Part shown: in pieces, positions 20,701 through 31,564 of the stretch
How positions within the stretch are numbered: the first letter of the stretch is position 1
Layout of the letters: each line of letters opens with the position of its first letter
NCBI GenBank assembly: GCA_020465985.1
Contig: JAANYP010006954.1
Location: 1-64,000 of the forward strand
Source: Centrapalus pauciflorus
Lineage: Eukaryota > Streptophyta > Magnoliopsida > Asterales > Asteraceae
Reading direction: 5' to 3'
Length of the DNA: 64,000 bases
Position numbers and translations under genes: made by a program
Notes under the pieces: model-generated
Database searches by the model: none
What the model was told of the DNA's origin: nothing
The model's input: only the letters and a program-made list of their open reading frames with translations

Positions 20701-20979
20701 ATCAGTAAAAAGTACTGAGTTCTTCTTATCACAGATTTGAGATACACTAATGAGATTGTGAACCAGTTTATCTACGTGATAAACTTGATCCAGTTTGATA
20801 GTCCCATTAGTGACCACTCCAGTACCGGTGATATTTCCTCCTTCATTGCCAGCGAATGATACAAATCCCCGATTCCCTCCCTTGAAGTCTGCAAGAAGAC
20901 TTCTTTCCCCTGTCATGTGCCTGGAGCAACCACTGTCGACGAACCATTTGTTGTTTGGACCTGTAGTTATCTCCTGCAC
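17765..20979 (-). pseudogene. pol: Copia B1 pol, broken
   Basis: Remains of PR-IN-RT-RNase H. Protease WFVDSGCSRHMTGE and the VLWHRRMAHLHLRKM zinc region are in 20979-20434. The integrase core (MDLFGP, RSDNGTEF, then NWVAERKNRTL with Trp replacing a conserved Gly) is in 20459-19890. The IN C-terminal region and linker are in 19886-19080. Reverse transcriptase begins at 19064. At about 18846-18858 the SFKGF segment is joined almost directly to LDKALYGLHQAPRAW, so roughly 35-40 residues including the MDVKSAFL catalytic Asp are deleted. YVDDIVFGS survives (about 18680). RNase H (about 18200-17765) has several stops and ends abnormally after DDNNADYLPK. The copy cannot encode an active polymerase. 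Confidence 0.87.
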
Positions 20980-20998
20980 ATGAAAGAAAATAGGTTAG
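20974..20998 (-). promoter_or_regulatory. Candidate 3' splice site at gag/pol junction (B1)
   Basis: Directly after the gag codons PRDN the minus strand reads TAACTAACCT, a pyrimidine stretch and CATGTGCAG, then the protease frame. Gag and pol are in the same frame here, separated by the single TAA. Read-through, or splicing that removes the stop, are both conceivable. It is the same arrangement as in A and B2. Confidence 0.4.
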
Positions 20999-21527
20999 TT
21001 ATCACGGGGAACCCAAGCCATAACTGACTTGGTAATACCATTCTCGTCCACATACTTGAACTCTTTCAAATACCCATCTCTCCGCTCAGGTGACTTGGGT
21101 TTTTGAATTGGAGTCTGTTCTGGTGCAGAGTGATGTAAGTTCACTCTCGGCCTTTGTGTAGGCATTTCCTGTGGAGCTCTCGAATAGTTACGATTATAAT
21201 GCATTTCCGAATGATATCCCTGAGCTCTACCTGGTGTTTGATGTCTTACAGGAGTGTGTGACCTAACCGGAGTGTAAGCTCTACTAGGTGTGGTACTCCT
21301 ATAATTCTGTTGTGGTCCTGACCAAGATTGATTAATGACTCTATTTGGTGAATTAGTCCTAATCACTTCTTTTGGTCGACCTGACACAGGTATTTGTTTC
21401 ACAGCAGATTTTGGTGCAGCTTGCACAATTTTCTCGGTATTCTGCGAACTACTAGTGCTTGCAACACTTGGAGCAGGCTTAAGTTGTTCCGGCTTTCCAG
21501 TCTTAGGTGTAGACTCTACTTTCCTAT
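20995..21527 (-). pseudogene. gag: Copia B1 gag, 3' part
   Basis: C-terminal part of Gag after the gypsy insertion. It is a Ser/Thr/Pro/Arg-rich tail with repeated SHTPVR-type units, then RDGYLKEFKYVDENG and the end MAWVPRDN. It continues the reading interrupted at 31565-31569; the 5-bp duplication CCTAT at 21523-21527 marks the insertion. The equivalent, uninterrupted region in B2 is about 39560-40090. Confidence 0.88.
21281..21527 (-). repeat. 247-bp copia gag segment, original copy
   Basis: This part of B1 gag, ending at the CCTAT target duplication, is duplicated inside the nested gypsy at 28916-29162, adjoining that element's other LTR. Confidence 0.88.
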
Positions 21528-22764
21528 TGTGAAGACCTCCCCTTCCGGGGCAGTCCTCAGAGTCTAGGTCCCATAAATTGCAATACGATATCAATCATAC
21601 TAAGATAGGGTAATTAAATTGCGGAATAATAAATTACATGTACATACATATTAGGATTTAAGTTAAATACAGATTACATATTTCAAATTAAAGTCATAAA
21701 AGGGTACCATCTAATCTATTACATCATAGAATAATATCAAATCTATCCAAAACCACAACATTTGCTGTCTTCCAATCAGTACCGAAAGGTTTTGTTGTGT
21801 AGTGGTCTATAGAAACTTCTGTCTTGATCTTTAATAGACCTAAGAGCTAGGTCCGGCAGGTGACTTTCCTTTATCTTTTCCTGTAAAAATTATAATGTAG
21901 CAACTGTAAGCAAAGCTTAGTGAGTAAATAGATTTTCAAATTAACATGCATTGTCAAGCGGATCTTTAGTCTAGCGTGATATGTCTTGGCTGCCGCTACA
22001 GCCCTCACGATTGAGACATAGAAGTCATAGAGTCGGATGATGCTCAGGCCACGCTCACGCTTAAATCGTGGGGATCAGCCACATACTGGGCTAGCTACCA
22101 TTAAATCAACGTGGCGGAACATCGAAGGTCATTACCAAGTTCAATAGAACTGGTGAAATAGCCAGGTCTAGAACAATAGACCAATCAGGGCTAATCAAGC
22201 TGAATCAATATGTCAAGTATATGCAATGATGAAGCATACGTAATCAATGTCATGATAGCTATAATCTTAAAGCAATATCTGAAGTTTACTGTAAAAGCAA
22301 TATCATATGAAATGATAAGTCAAATAGCTATCATGATCCACTGGGCAACACCCAACCATGGTGTGCACAGGTGACAATCCAGCTGATAATATGAGTGTCA
22401 ATTTAATCTAACATCAACAATATGTCTCAACCGGAAATCAAGCATGTTAAATCTGAATATCTATAACTCACAGGTCTGGGTCTTTATAAAACAGATTTAA
22501 AATCTGCCACCTGAGTTATCTCAGGATTTTATCTTTGTCAATCTGTATAGTCAATTCAAGTCTTTGACCCGCTTTAAATCTTTTAAAAATCTTTGTCTCT
22601 ATGTTCAGAATTTCACAGAACCTGTCCAGAATTATCATATCAATCTCGTGTCAATATCATCATCTTTAGTCTTTAAATTCTTTATTTTATCTGATTCTGA
22701 TAACTTATAATCTCGTCAATCATTTATTTATATTCTTTGTTTCATTAAATTCTCAAAAGTTTTC

Positions 22765-22779
22765 TATATATATATATAT

Positions 22780-22866
<87 letters not shown>
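22765..22866. repeat. (TA)n microsatellite
   Basis: About 100 bp of almost uninterrupted TA repeats inside the gypsy 3' LTR. The equivalent site in the other LTR (about 30413-30431) is under 20 bp. Confidence 0.95.
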
Positions 22867-22867
<1 letters not shown>

Positions 22868-22919
22868 CCATAAGTATATGCATATAATCATTTATTTAAT
22901 TAAAATATAAAAATCATTA

Positions 22920-23215
22920 TTAGGAGTCGGATCATCCCGGATTCGGATCTATCCGGATTGGGGACCCGGATTCGGATCAGCCCGGATTCAGACCTATCCG
23001 GATCTGTCATCCGGATTCGGACCAAAGGACAATCCGAATTAGGACCAACCATGTACATCATCCGAATTGAGTTGTGGGAACCGAATTTAGGATCATCCGA
23101 AGTAGCCAATCGAATTTCGGACAAAACAAGATCCGAAACAGTCATCCGAGATATAGGGATCCGAAATGAGCTTCTCATCCGAATTCGGATTCAACCGAAT
23201 TCGGATCCTTCATCA
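22920..23215. repeat. CGGATTCGGATC-rich block in gypsy LTR
   Basis: Irregular short repeats of (c)cggattcgga(t/c)c and variants such as atccgaattcgg fill about 300 bp. The other LTR has the block at about 30480-30730, shorter by one or two units. The units are partly palindromic and CpG-bearing. The placement within the LTR suggests a promoter or methylation target, which is inference. Confidence 0.7.
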
Positions 23216-24083
23216 TCATATTTTCCCAGATTTTGTTCTTATTGTTCTTGAATATGTTCATACGGATTTTATCAAATAATTCACAAAATTCATATTTATC
23301 AACATGCAATTAAATATATAGTTATATTATCATTATTGGGTTAATTTTATACTATTTTCCCTATCAAAAACATCCTAAATTGATCAAGATCATCCAAAAA
23401 TGATAATTTTTTGTCAAGAACACAAGTTTTCACAAAAGTTTCGATTTCATCATTATTTGGATGATCCAAGCCACAAATTTTGTTTTTATCACTTTTATTT
23501 ACTTCTTTACATAATTATCTATCAAATACTTATACATGCAACCTATGAATTTCACATTTTACTCAAAGGTTTCGGTTTCTAGTAAAACCGAACCAAACTC
23601 TTAGAATTATGAAGTTTAGTCAATAATTACCTCAAAAGTCTTGTAGATTCCAATCGTTTGATGATATTTGTAACTTCCTTTGTCTTGAATCTTCAATTGA
23701 TTTCAACAATTTATGGAATTTTGATGAATTTTGATGTTGGCCGTAGGATGTAGAGAGAGAGTAGAGAGAGAGAGAGTAATTTTGGTAAATGAGTGATTAA
23801 ATGTTCTTAATTGAGTTTTATATACTTCATTTAAATATATTTGTAATTTAACCCATTAAACTTTTGTATTTTACATCTCTTTCATTTTTACTCATTTTAA
23901 TTATAACATAAATATAATTTAAAATCATATTTACTTAATAAATTTTCATTCTTAATTAATATTTGCAACATAAATAATATAACAAAATTATATTATTATC
24001 TCAAAATTAAGCATTACATGATCGGCTAAAAAATTAGGTTATTACAGAATGGGCTCCACCACGCACAAACTTCGTCCCCGAAG

Positions 24084-25420
24084 TTAGCTATGTTCGAACA
24101 GATTGGGATAAGTAGCTTTCATAACATCTCTAGATTCCCAAGACTGATGCGAACCTTTGTGGTGTTTCCACTGGACGAGCACAATCTGTATCTCTTTATT
24201 TCTAAGCTTCTTGATCTTCGAGTCCAAAATATGTTCTGGCTCTTCAACCACTCGAAGCTTTTCATCAATTTGCAAGTTAACATGTGGTATTTGAACTTCT
24301 CTTTCGTCTGTTAAGCTCTTTCTCAGATGACTGACAAGGAATACAGGATGTATTCCAGATAAGTCCGCTGGCAGTTCAAGACGATAAGACTGATTTCCTA
24401 TCTTTTCAACAATCTTGAACGGACCGATGAATCTCGGAGCTAGCTTATTTCGCTTTATGAATCTCACCACATTCTTCATTGGAGATACTTTCAGCATCAC
24501 CCAATCGTTAACCGCAAAACTGATCGATCTGTGTCGATTATCATAATATGACTTCTGCCTGCTTTGAGCTTCAAGTATGTTTCTTCTAACCAGTTGAATC
24601 TTCTCATGAGTCAACTGTAGAAGGGCAGGTCCTGCTATTGGCGATTCACCTGTTTCGCGCCAACAGGTGGGAGTTCTGCATTTTCTTCCATACAAAGCTT
24701 CAAATGGAGCCATCTTAATCGTTGAATGATAACTGTTATTGTATGAGAATTCGACCAGAGGCAAGTGGTCATCCGAGTTACCACCTAGAACAAGAACGCA
24801 GGCACGAAGCATATCTTCCAGAGTTAGGATAGTACGCTCACTCTGGCCATCTGCATTTGGATGATAAGCAGTACTCATAGAGATCCGAGTACCATCCCGT
24901 CTTGTAGAGCTTGCCAGAATCTAGATGTGAAACGACTATCATGATCAGAAACGATAGACTTTGGCACACCATGTCGAGAAATGATTTCAGTGATGTACAT
25001 CTGTGCCAATCTATCCAGAGAGTATGTCTCTTTCATCGGTATAAAGTGAGCTGACTTCGTTAATCGGTCCACGACTACCCAGATGGAGTCGTGCTGTCTT
25101 TTGGTTTTCGGAAACTTCGTGACGAAGTCCATTGTTATATGCTCCCACTTCCATTCAGGAACTGGCAGTGGTTGCATATTCCCGAAGGGTTTCTGGTGTT
25201 CTGCCTTAACCCTCTGACAGATTTTGCAGCTTTCAACATATCGACCGATGTCTTTCTTCATTCCTGGCCACCAGTAGTCAGCTTTCAGATCAAAATACAT
25301 CTTTGAGCTGCCAGGATGAACAGATAATTTGGACTTGTGAGCTTCGGATAGAAGAGTGCTACTGATTGAACCATACTTAGGGATCCAGATTCGGTTTCCC
25401 TTGAGACAATGAAGTCCCAA
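24084..25420 (-). pseudogene. pol: Gypsy integrase with chromodomain, frameshifted
   Basis: Integrase in two frames that overlap at 24875-24878. The first (25420-24875) has the zinc region with CKICQRVKAEHQKP, then MDFVTKFPKTK, WVVVDRLTKSAHF and SDHDSRFTSRFWQALQ, giving the first two Asp. It then loses frame. The second (24878-24084) resumes at STAYHPNADGQSERTI, carrying the Glu. NKLAPRFIGPFKI, HPVFLVSHLRK and the chromodomain-like end ILDSKIKKLRNKEIQIVLVQWKHHKG follow. The chromodomain of such elements binds modified histones and directs insertion to heterochromatin (family knowledge). A single frameshift makes this copy inactive. Confidence 0.88.
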
Positions 25421-25579
25421 ATGATTCAGAGTTAGAAATTGTAGCTGCCCTTTAAGATTTTCAGAATAAAGATTCTCTTCTTTTAGTGCTTCAGCTTGAG
25501 CAACTCTGATGTCTTCAATAAGATCAGAATAGAATATAACCGGAGATAGGGCATAGCAGCACTTTTCTGGATAAACTTT

Positions 25580-27637
25580 TTAACTCAAAGCATCCGCGAC
25601 AACATTAGCTTTGCCGGGATGATATAGGATCTCGCAATCATAGTCCTTGATAAGCTCAAAGGACCGACGCTGTTTCATATTCAGATCCTTCTGAGTAAAA
25701 AGATGTTTGAGACTTTTATGATCAGTGTAAAGCTGACACCGAGTCCCATAAAGATAGTGACGCCTGATTTTCAAAGCAAAGGTAACGGCAGCCAACTCAA
25801 GATCATGAGTTGGTGCACTTTTCTCGTAGTCTTTTAATTGCCTTGAAGCGTAGGCAATAACCTTTCCTCTTTGCATGAGAACACATCCTAAGCCAGTACC
25901 AGATGCGTCGCTGTAAACAACGAAATCATCATTGCCTTCTGGCAAGGCTAGGATCGGCGCTTGAATGAGCTTTTGCTTTAGAATTTCGAATGCCTCTTGC
26001 TGTTTATCAGCCCATACGAAAGGTGTATTCTTTCTTGTTAGTATTGTAAGCGGCACAGCAATCTTCGAGAAGTCCTTTATGAATCGCCGATAATAACCAG
26101 CCAATCCAAGGAAACTTCTTATTTCAGAGGCATTGCGAGGCGTTTGCCATTTTTGAACGCCCTCGACTTTAGAAGGATCGACGGAAATCCCTTCGCCAGA
26201 TACAACATGGCCAAGGAATTGAATCTATAAAAGCAACAAAGTAAAGTTTCAAGTTTTGTTCAATCAAAGAACGATTAAGGAATAGCTCAAGACAATGTAA
26301 AGTTATACCTGTCTGAGCCAGAATTCGCATTTAGAAAATTTTGCATAGAGTCTTTCTTTTCTCAGTAACTCTAGCAATTGCCGCAAATGAATAGAATGAT
26401 CAGCCTCCGTTTTGGAGTAAATCAGAATATCGTCTATGAATACGATAACTGATTTATCCAGCATTGGTCTGCACACGCGATTCATGAGGTCCATGAACGC
26501 CGCTGGTGCATTTGTCAAGCCAAACGACATTACGAGAAATTCGTAATGGCCGTATCTTGTTCGGAAGGCTGTCTTGGGAACATCCTCATCTTTAACTTTT
26601 AGCTGATGATATCCAGAACGAAGATCTATTTTCGAGAAATAGCTGGCTCCTTGTAGCTGATCAAACAGATCATCGATCCTGGGCAGAGGATATTTATTCT
26701 TTATAGTAACCTTGTTCAACTCGCGGTGGTCGATGTACATACGGAAAGTTCCGTCTTTCTTTTTGACAAATAAGACAGGTGCACCCCACGGAGATGAACT
26801 CGGTCGGATAAACCCCTTTTCTAACAGCTCTTGCAACTGCTTTGACATTTCCTGCATTTCTGCAGGTGCAAGTCTGTAAGGAGCTTTTGCAATGGGAGCC
26901 GCACCAGGAACTAAGTCAATGCCGAATTCGACTTGGCGTTCTGGTGGCACTCCAGAAATATCATCGGGAAAGACGTCTGGAAACTCACAGACAATAGGAA
27001 TGTCAGCTAGGGTTTTCTTTTCAGAGTTAGATTCAGAAGAGACGTAGCACAGATAAGATTCGTGACCCTTAGACAAACATTTGTGAGCTTTCTCTACAGA
27101 AATGAAACAGTGAGCACCTTTTCTTTTCTCTCCTTTGATCTCCAATACTCGGCCGTCTGAGGACTTGATTCTGATGATCCGACGGTTGCATACGATTGTT
27201 GCTTCGTTGTTCGTTAGCCAGTCCATGCTGATGATAACGTCAAACTCTTTTAGCGGAATCGGTATAAGATCGAGGTTGAATACGATGTTATTGACAAGTA
27301 GAGTGAAGTTACGGTAAAAAGAATCAGCCATAACATAGTTGTTACTGGCTATCTCGACATCAATTACAACACGAAGCTTTGACGGAGATTTAGATAATCT
27401 CTATACAAAAGAAGTCGATATAAAGGAACGACTTGCGCCAGAATCAAATAGTACGCGAGCAGGTATCGTATTTAACAGAAACGTACCGGTAACTACGTCA
27501 GGTGTTTCTCTCGCTTCTTCTACTGTTATCTGAAACGCACGTGTCCTTGCTGTCGGAGTTGCAGCAGAACTCTTTACTGTAGAACCTCCCGCTGATGATT
27601 GTGACTGAAATCGTTGCCCGCTGTGACACTGATACAT
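25580..27637 (-). pseudogene. pol: Gypsy protease, reverse transcriptase, RNase H
   Basis: Protease begins near 27637 and has VLFDSGASRSFI (about 27430); the frame changes once near 27331. Reverse transcriptase follows in a long frame (27331-26303), with ELLEKGFIRPSSSPWGAPV, KIDLRSGYHQ, a variant VIVFIDDILIYSK catalytic box and ending KCEFWLRQ. An 84-nt GT-AG segment interrupts the frame (26225-26308), after which IQFLGHVVSGEGISVDP resumes. RNase H (26104-25580) has VYSDASGTGLGC, AYASRQLK and YTDHKSLKHLF and stops at NVVADALS. Most catalytic motifs are kept. The frameshift and the stop-containing insert make expression depend on splicing or show decay. Confidence 0.87.
26225..26308 (-). other. 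Candidate 84-nt intron in gypsy pol
   Basis: On the minus strand CAG|GTATAACTTT opens and TTGCTTTTATAG|ATTCAATT closes an AT-rich 84-nt segment containing stops. Its removal joins FWLRQ to IQFLGHVVSG in phase 0, exactly the sequence expected of gypsy RT at this point. The size and borders fit a short plant intron. An unrelated small insertion is the alternative. Confidence 0.65.
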
Positions 27638-27643
27638 GAAGTG

Positions 27644-28725
27644 TCATCTTTTCCCGCATTTCGCACATCCACGTCCCAGCTGTGAGCATTCTTCACTGCT
27701 ATGACCAATTCGGTTACACGCAAAACAAGTAACATCATCTGGATTGCACAGCCCCATGTGTGACTTTCTGCATCTTTTGCAGAATCGTGGCTCGTTCGTT
27801 AGTGAATACACTTGGGCTTTCGGCTGTGACTGTTGAGATTGCTGGGTCTGAGATTTGTTTGGCCTAAAGAGTCTACCGAATCTCTGCTTCTTCGGAGGAG
27901 ATGGACATGTCGGGTTAGTAGACGGAGCATAAAGCTGATCGCCGTACTCCAAATACCCTCGCTCGATCTGTCTAGGTGCTTCTACCATTTCCAAGTAACT
28001 TTTGTATTTGATCGCGCTCATCGGATGTCGGTATCCCGGGTTGAGTCCTCCACGGAATCTATTCATCTTCCTTTCTTCAGTAGCTACTTGATATGAGGAG
28101 TAACCGCAAAGCCGAGAGAATTCGTGCTCGTATTCGTCAATAGTCTTTGTTCCCTGAGTCAGCTGCATCAATTGGACTTCCATCTTATCTTGTTGGTCGA
28201 TCGGGTAATATTTCGCGTTAAACATATCTAGAAATTGATTTTACTCTAAAGTCTGTATCACCTCTTCTCCGTATATGCTTCTCTGAGTTTTCCACCAAGC
28301 TCGGGCAGCACTGACAAACAACGCAGACGCATAACTCACTTTCTTTGAATCTAAGCAGTCAGAGATTCTAAAGATCTCCTCTCGGTATGGCTGATCCAAT
28401 CCATCGCCTGAATTGGATTTACTGTACCCTCAAAGTTCAGGGCACCGCTGGCTTTAAAATCTTTAAAATTACAGCCTTTAGGCTGCTCGATTTGGGTTTC
28501 AGGAATAGAATTATCAGAATCAGATTCTTCATTCTGGACTTGCTTATCTTTTCGCTTATTTTTCTTATCATTACGTCTTTTAGCTTCGGCCTCATCTCTG
28601 GCCTGAAACTGTTCTTGCATTATTTTATTTTGTTGCTCAGAGTGTTGGGCTAAAAGTTGTTGCATCATTTCGAACATTTGTTGTGGGGTCATGTTTGGTA
28701 TGTCACCTGATCCTGATCCTGACAT
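27644..28725 (-). pseudogene. gag: Gypsy gag, broken
   Basis: Gag of the nested gypsy. It starts MSGSGSGDIPNMTPQQMFEM (28725), followed by a Lys/Gln/Glu-rich helix. The frame is lost near 28355, and 28226-28350 contains gag coding in another frame plus a stop. It resumes as MFNAKYYPIDQQDKM (28225) with the retrotransposon-gag domain (YKSYLEMVEAPRQIERGY). A CCHC-type knuckle reads CFACNRIGHSSEECSQ and is followed by a second Cys pair CAKCGKR. The gene directly precedes protease. Confidence 0.85.
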
Positions 28726-28915
28726 CTTTTCTGAAAATCAAAATCATTCAACTATCAGTTTATAGACTTAGATTTATATACCCTTTTTCCCATCCTAATA
28801 GTCTGTACATCCTATCTCAGTTCAAACCACCTAAATGATTGATACATATGTATTGCTTCATTTGAGACCAAGTATACTCACGTAATACTTGATTCACTCA
28901 AACTATGGTCCTGAC
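28726..28915 (-). other. Gypsy leader remnant without primer site
   Basis: 190 bp between the gag start and the duplicated copia piece. No TGGTATCAGAGC-like primer site is present. The sequence ends at the junction tggtcctgac|ctact. Confidence 0.6.
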
Positions 28916-29162
28916 CTACTAGGTGTGGTACTCCTATAATTCTGTTGTGGTCCTGACCTAGATTGATTAATGACTCTATTTGGTGAATTAGTCCTAATCA
29001 CTTCTTTTGGTCGACCTGACACAGGTATTTGTTTCACAGCAGATTTTGGTGCAGCTTGCACAGTTTTCTCGGTATTCTGAGAACTACTAGTGCTTGCAAC
29101 ACTTGGAGAAGGCTTAAGTTGTTCCGGCTTTCCAGTCTTAGGTGTAGACTCTACTTTCCTAT
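28916..29162 (-). repeat. Copia gag fragment duplicated inside gypsy
   Basis: 247 bp nearly identical to 21281-21527 (B1 gag next to the gypsy insertion point, including CCTAT). It lies immediately inside the gypsy 5' LTR, in place of the primer site. The phrase tggtcctgacct occurs both at the inner junction (about 28906) and about 40 bp further inside, suggesting a microhomology join. Confidence 0.88.
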
Positions 29163-31564
29163 TGTGAAGACCTCCCCTTCCGGGGCAGTCCTCAGAGTCT
29201 AGGTCCCATAAATTGCAATACGATATCAATCATACTAAGATAGGGTAATTAAATTGCGGAATAATAAATTACATGTACATACAGATTAGGATTTAAGTTA
29301 AATACAGATTACATATTTCAAATTAAAGTTATAAAAGGGTACCATCTAATCTAATCATTACATCATAGAATAATATCAAATCTACCCAAAACCACAACAT
29401 TTGCTGTCTTACAATCAGTACCGAAAGGTTTTGTTGTGTAGTGGTCTATAGAAACTTCTGTCTTGATCTTTAATAGACCTAAGAACTAGGTCCGGCAGGT
29501 GACTTTCCTTTATCTTTTCCTGTAAAAATTATAATGTAGCAATTGTAAGCAAAGCTTACTGAGTAAATAGATTTTCAAATTAACATGCATTGTCAAGCGA
29601 ATCTTTAGTCTAGCGTGATATGTCTTGGCTGCCGCTACAGCCCTCATGATTGAGACATAGAAGTCATAGAGTCGGATGATGCTCAGGCCACGCTCACGCT
29701 TAAATCGTGGGGATCAGCCACATACTGGGCTAGCTACCAGTAAATCAACGTGGCGGAACATCGGATGTCATTACCAAGTTCAATAGAACTGGTGAAATAG
29801 CCAGGTCTAGAACAATAGACCAATCAGGGCTAATCAAGCTGAATCAATAAGTCAAGTATATGCAATGATGAAGCATACGTAATCAATGTCATGATAGCAA
29901 TAATCTTAAAGCAATATCTGAAGTGAACTGTAAAAGCAATATCATATGAAATGATAAGTCAAATAGCTATCATGATCCACTGGGCAACACCCAACCATGG
30001 TGTGCACAGGTCACAATCCAGCAGATAATATGAGTGTCAATTTAATCTAACATCAACAATATGTCTCAACCGGAAATCAAGCATGTTAAATCTGAATATT
30101 TATAACTCACAGCTCTGGGTCTTTATCAAACGGATTTAAAATCTGCCACCTGAGTTATCTCAGGATCTTATCTTTGTCAATCTGTTCTGTCAATTCAAGT
30201 ATTTGACCCGCTTTAAATCTTTTAAATCTTTGTCTCTATGTTCAGAATTTCACTGAACCTATCCAGAATTATCATATCAATCTCGTGTCAATATCATCAT
30301 CTTTAGTCTTTAAATTATTTATTTTATCTGATTCTGATAACTTATAATCTCATCAATCATTTATTTATATTCTTTGTTTCATTAAATTCTCAAAAGCTTT
30401 CTATTTATATTTTATATATATATATATATATAACCATAAGTATATGCATATCATCTTTTATTTAATTAAAATATAAAAATCATTATTAGGATTCGGATCA
30501 GCCCGGATTCGGACCTATCCGGATCTGTCATCCGGATTCGGACCAAAGGACAATCCGAATTAGGACCAACCAAGTACATCATCCGAATTGAGTTGTGGGA
30601 ACCGAATTTAGGATCATCCGAAGTAGCCAATCGAATTTCGGACCAAACAAGATCTGAAATAGTCATCCGAGATATAGGGATCCGAAATGAGCTTCTCATC
30701 TGAATTCGGATTCAACCGAATTCGGATCCTTCATGATCATATTTTCCCAGATTTTGTTCTTATTGTTCTTGAATATGTTCATACGGATTTTATCAAATAA
30801 TTCACAAAATTCATATTTATCAACATGCAATTAAATATATAGTTATATTATCATTATTGGGTTAATTTTATACTATTTTCCCTATCAAAACATCCTAAAT
30901 TGATCAAGATCATCCAAAAATGATAATTTTTTGTCAAGAACACAAGTTTTCACAAAAGTTCCGATTTCATCATTATTTGGATGATCCAAGCCACAAATTT
31001 TGTTTCTATCACTTTTATTTACTTCTTTACATAATTATCTATCAAATACATATACATGCAACCTATGAATTTCACATTTTACTCAAAGGTTTCGGTTTCT
31101 AATAAAACTGAACCAAACTCTTAGAATTATGAAGTTTAGTCAATTATTACCTCAAAAGTCTTGTAGATTCCAATCGTTTGATGATATTTGTAACTTCCTT
31201 TGTCTGGAATCTTCAATTGATTGCAACAATTTATGGAATTTAGATGAATTTTGATGTTGGCCGTAGGATGCAGAGAGAGAGTAGAGAGAGAGAGTAATTT
31301 TGGTAAATGAGTGATTAAATGTTCTTAATTGAGTTTTATATACTTCATTTAAATATATTTGTAATTTAACCCATTAAACTTTTGTATTTTACATCTCTTT
31401 CATTTTTACTCATTTTAATTATAACATAAATATAATTTAAAATCATATTTACTTAATAAATTTTCATTCTTAATTAATATTTGCAACATAAATAATATAA
31501 CAAAATTATATTATTATCTCAAAATTATGCAATACATGATCGGCTAAAAAATTAGGTTGTTACA
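29163..31564 (-). repeat. Gypsy 5' LTR
   Basis: 2402-bp LTR paired with 21528-24046. The minus strand starts TGTAACAACCTAATTTTT at 31564 and ends GTCTTCACA at 29163. The CCTAT duplication follows at 31565-31569. Confidence 0.9.

Larger units (their letters stand above)
21528..24046 (-). repeat. Gypsy 3' LTR
   Basis: Long terminal repeat of 2519 bp. The minus strand runs TGTAATAACCTAATTTTTTA ... GGGGAGGTCTTCACA. It matches 29163-31564 closely except for a (TA)n run of about 100 bp (22765-22866, under 20 bp in the other LTR) and about 50 extra bases at the start of the CGGATTCGGATC-rich block. Confidence 0.9.
21528..31564 (-). mobile_element. Nested chromovirus gypsy
   Basis: Ty3-gypsy element on the minus strand with long LTRs (21528-24046 and 29163-31564). 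It is flanked by the perfect 5-bp duplication CCTAT (21523-21527 and 31565-31569) inside B1 gag. Pol order PR-RT-RH-IN and a C-terminal chromodomain-like segment place it among the chromoviruses; the 2.4-2.5-kb LTRs fit the Tekay/Del type. Gag and IN contain frameshifts. Where the primer site should lie, just inside the 5' LTR, there is instead a 247-bp piece of the host copia (28916-29162), and no Met-tRNA-like primer site is visible. Confidence 0.9.
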
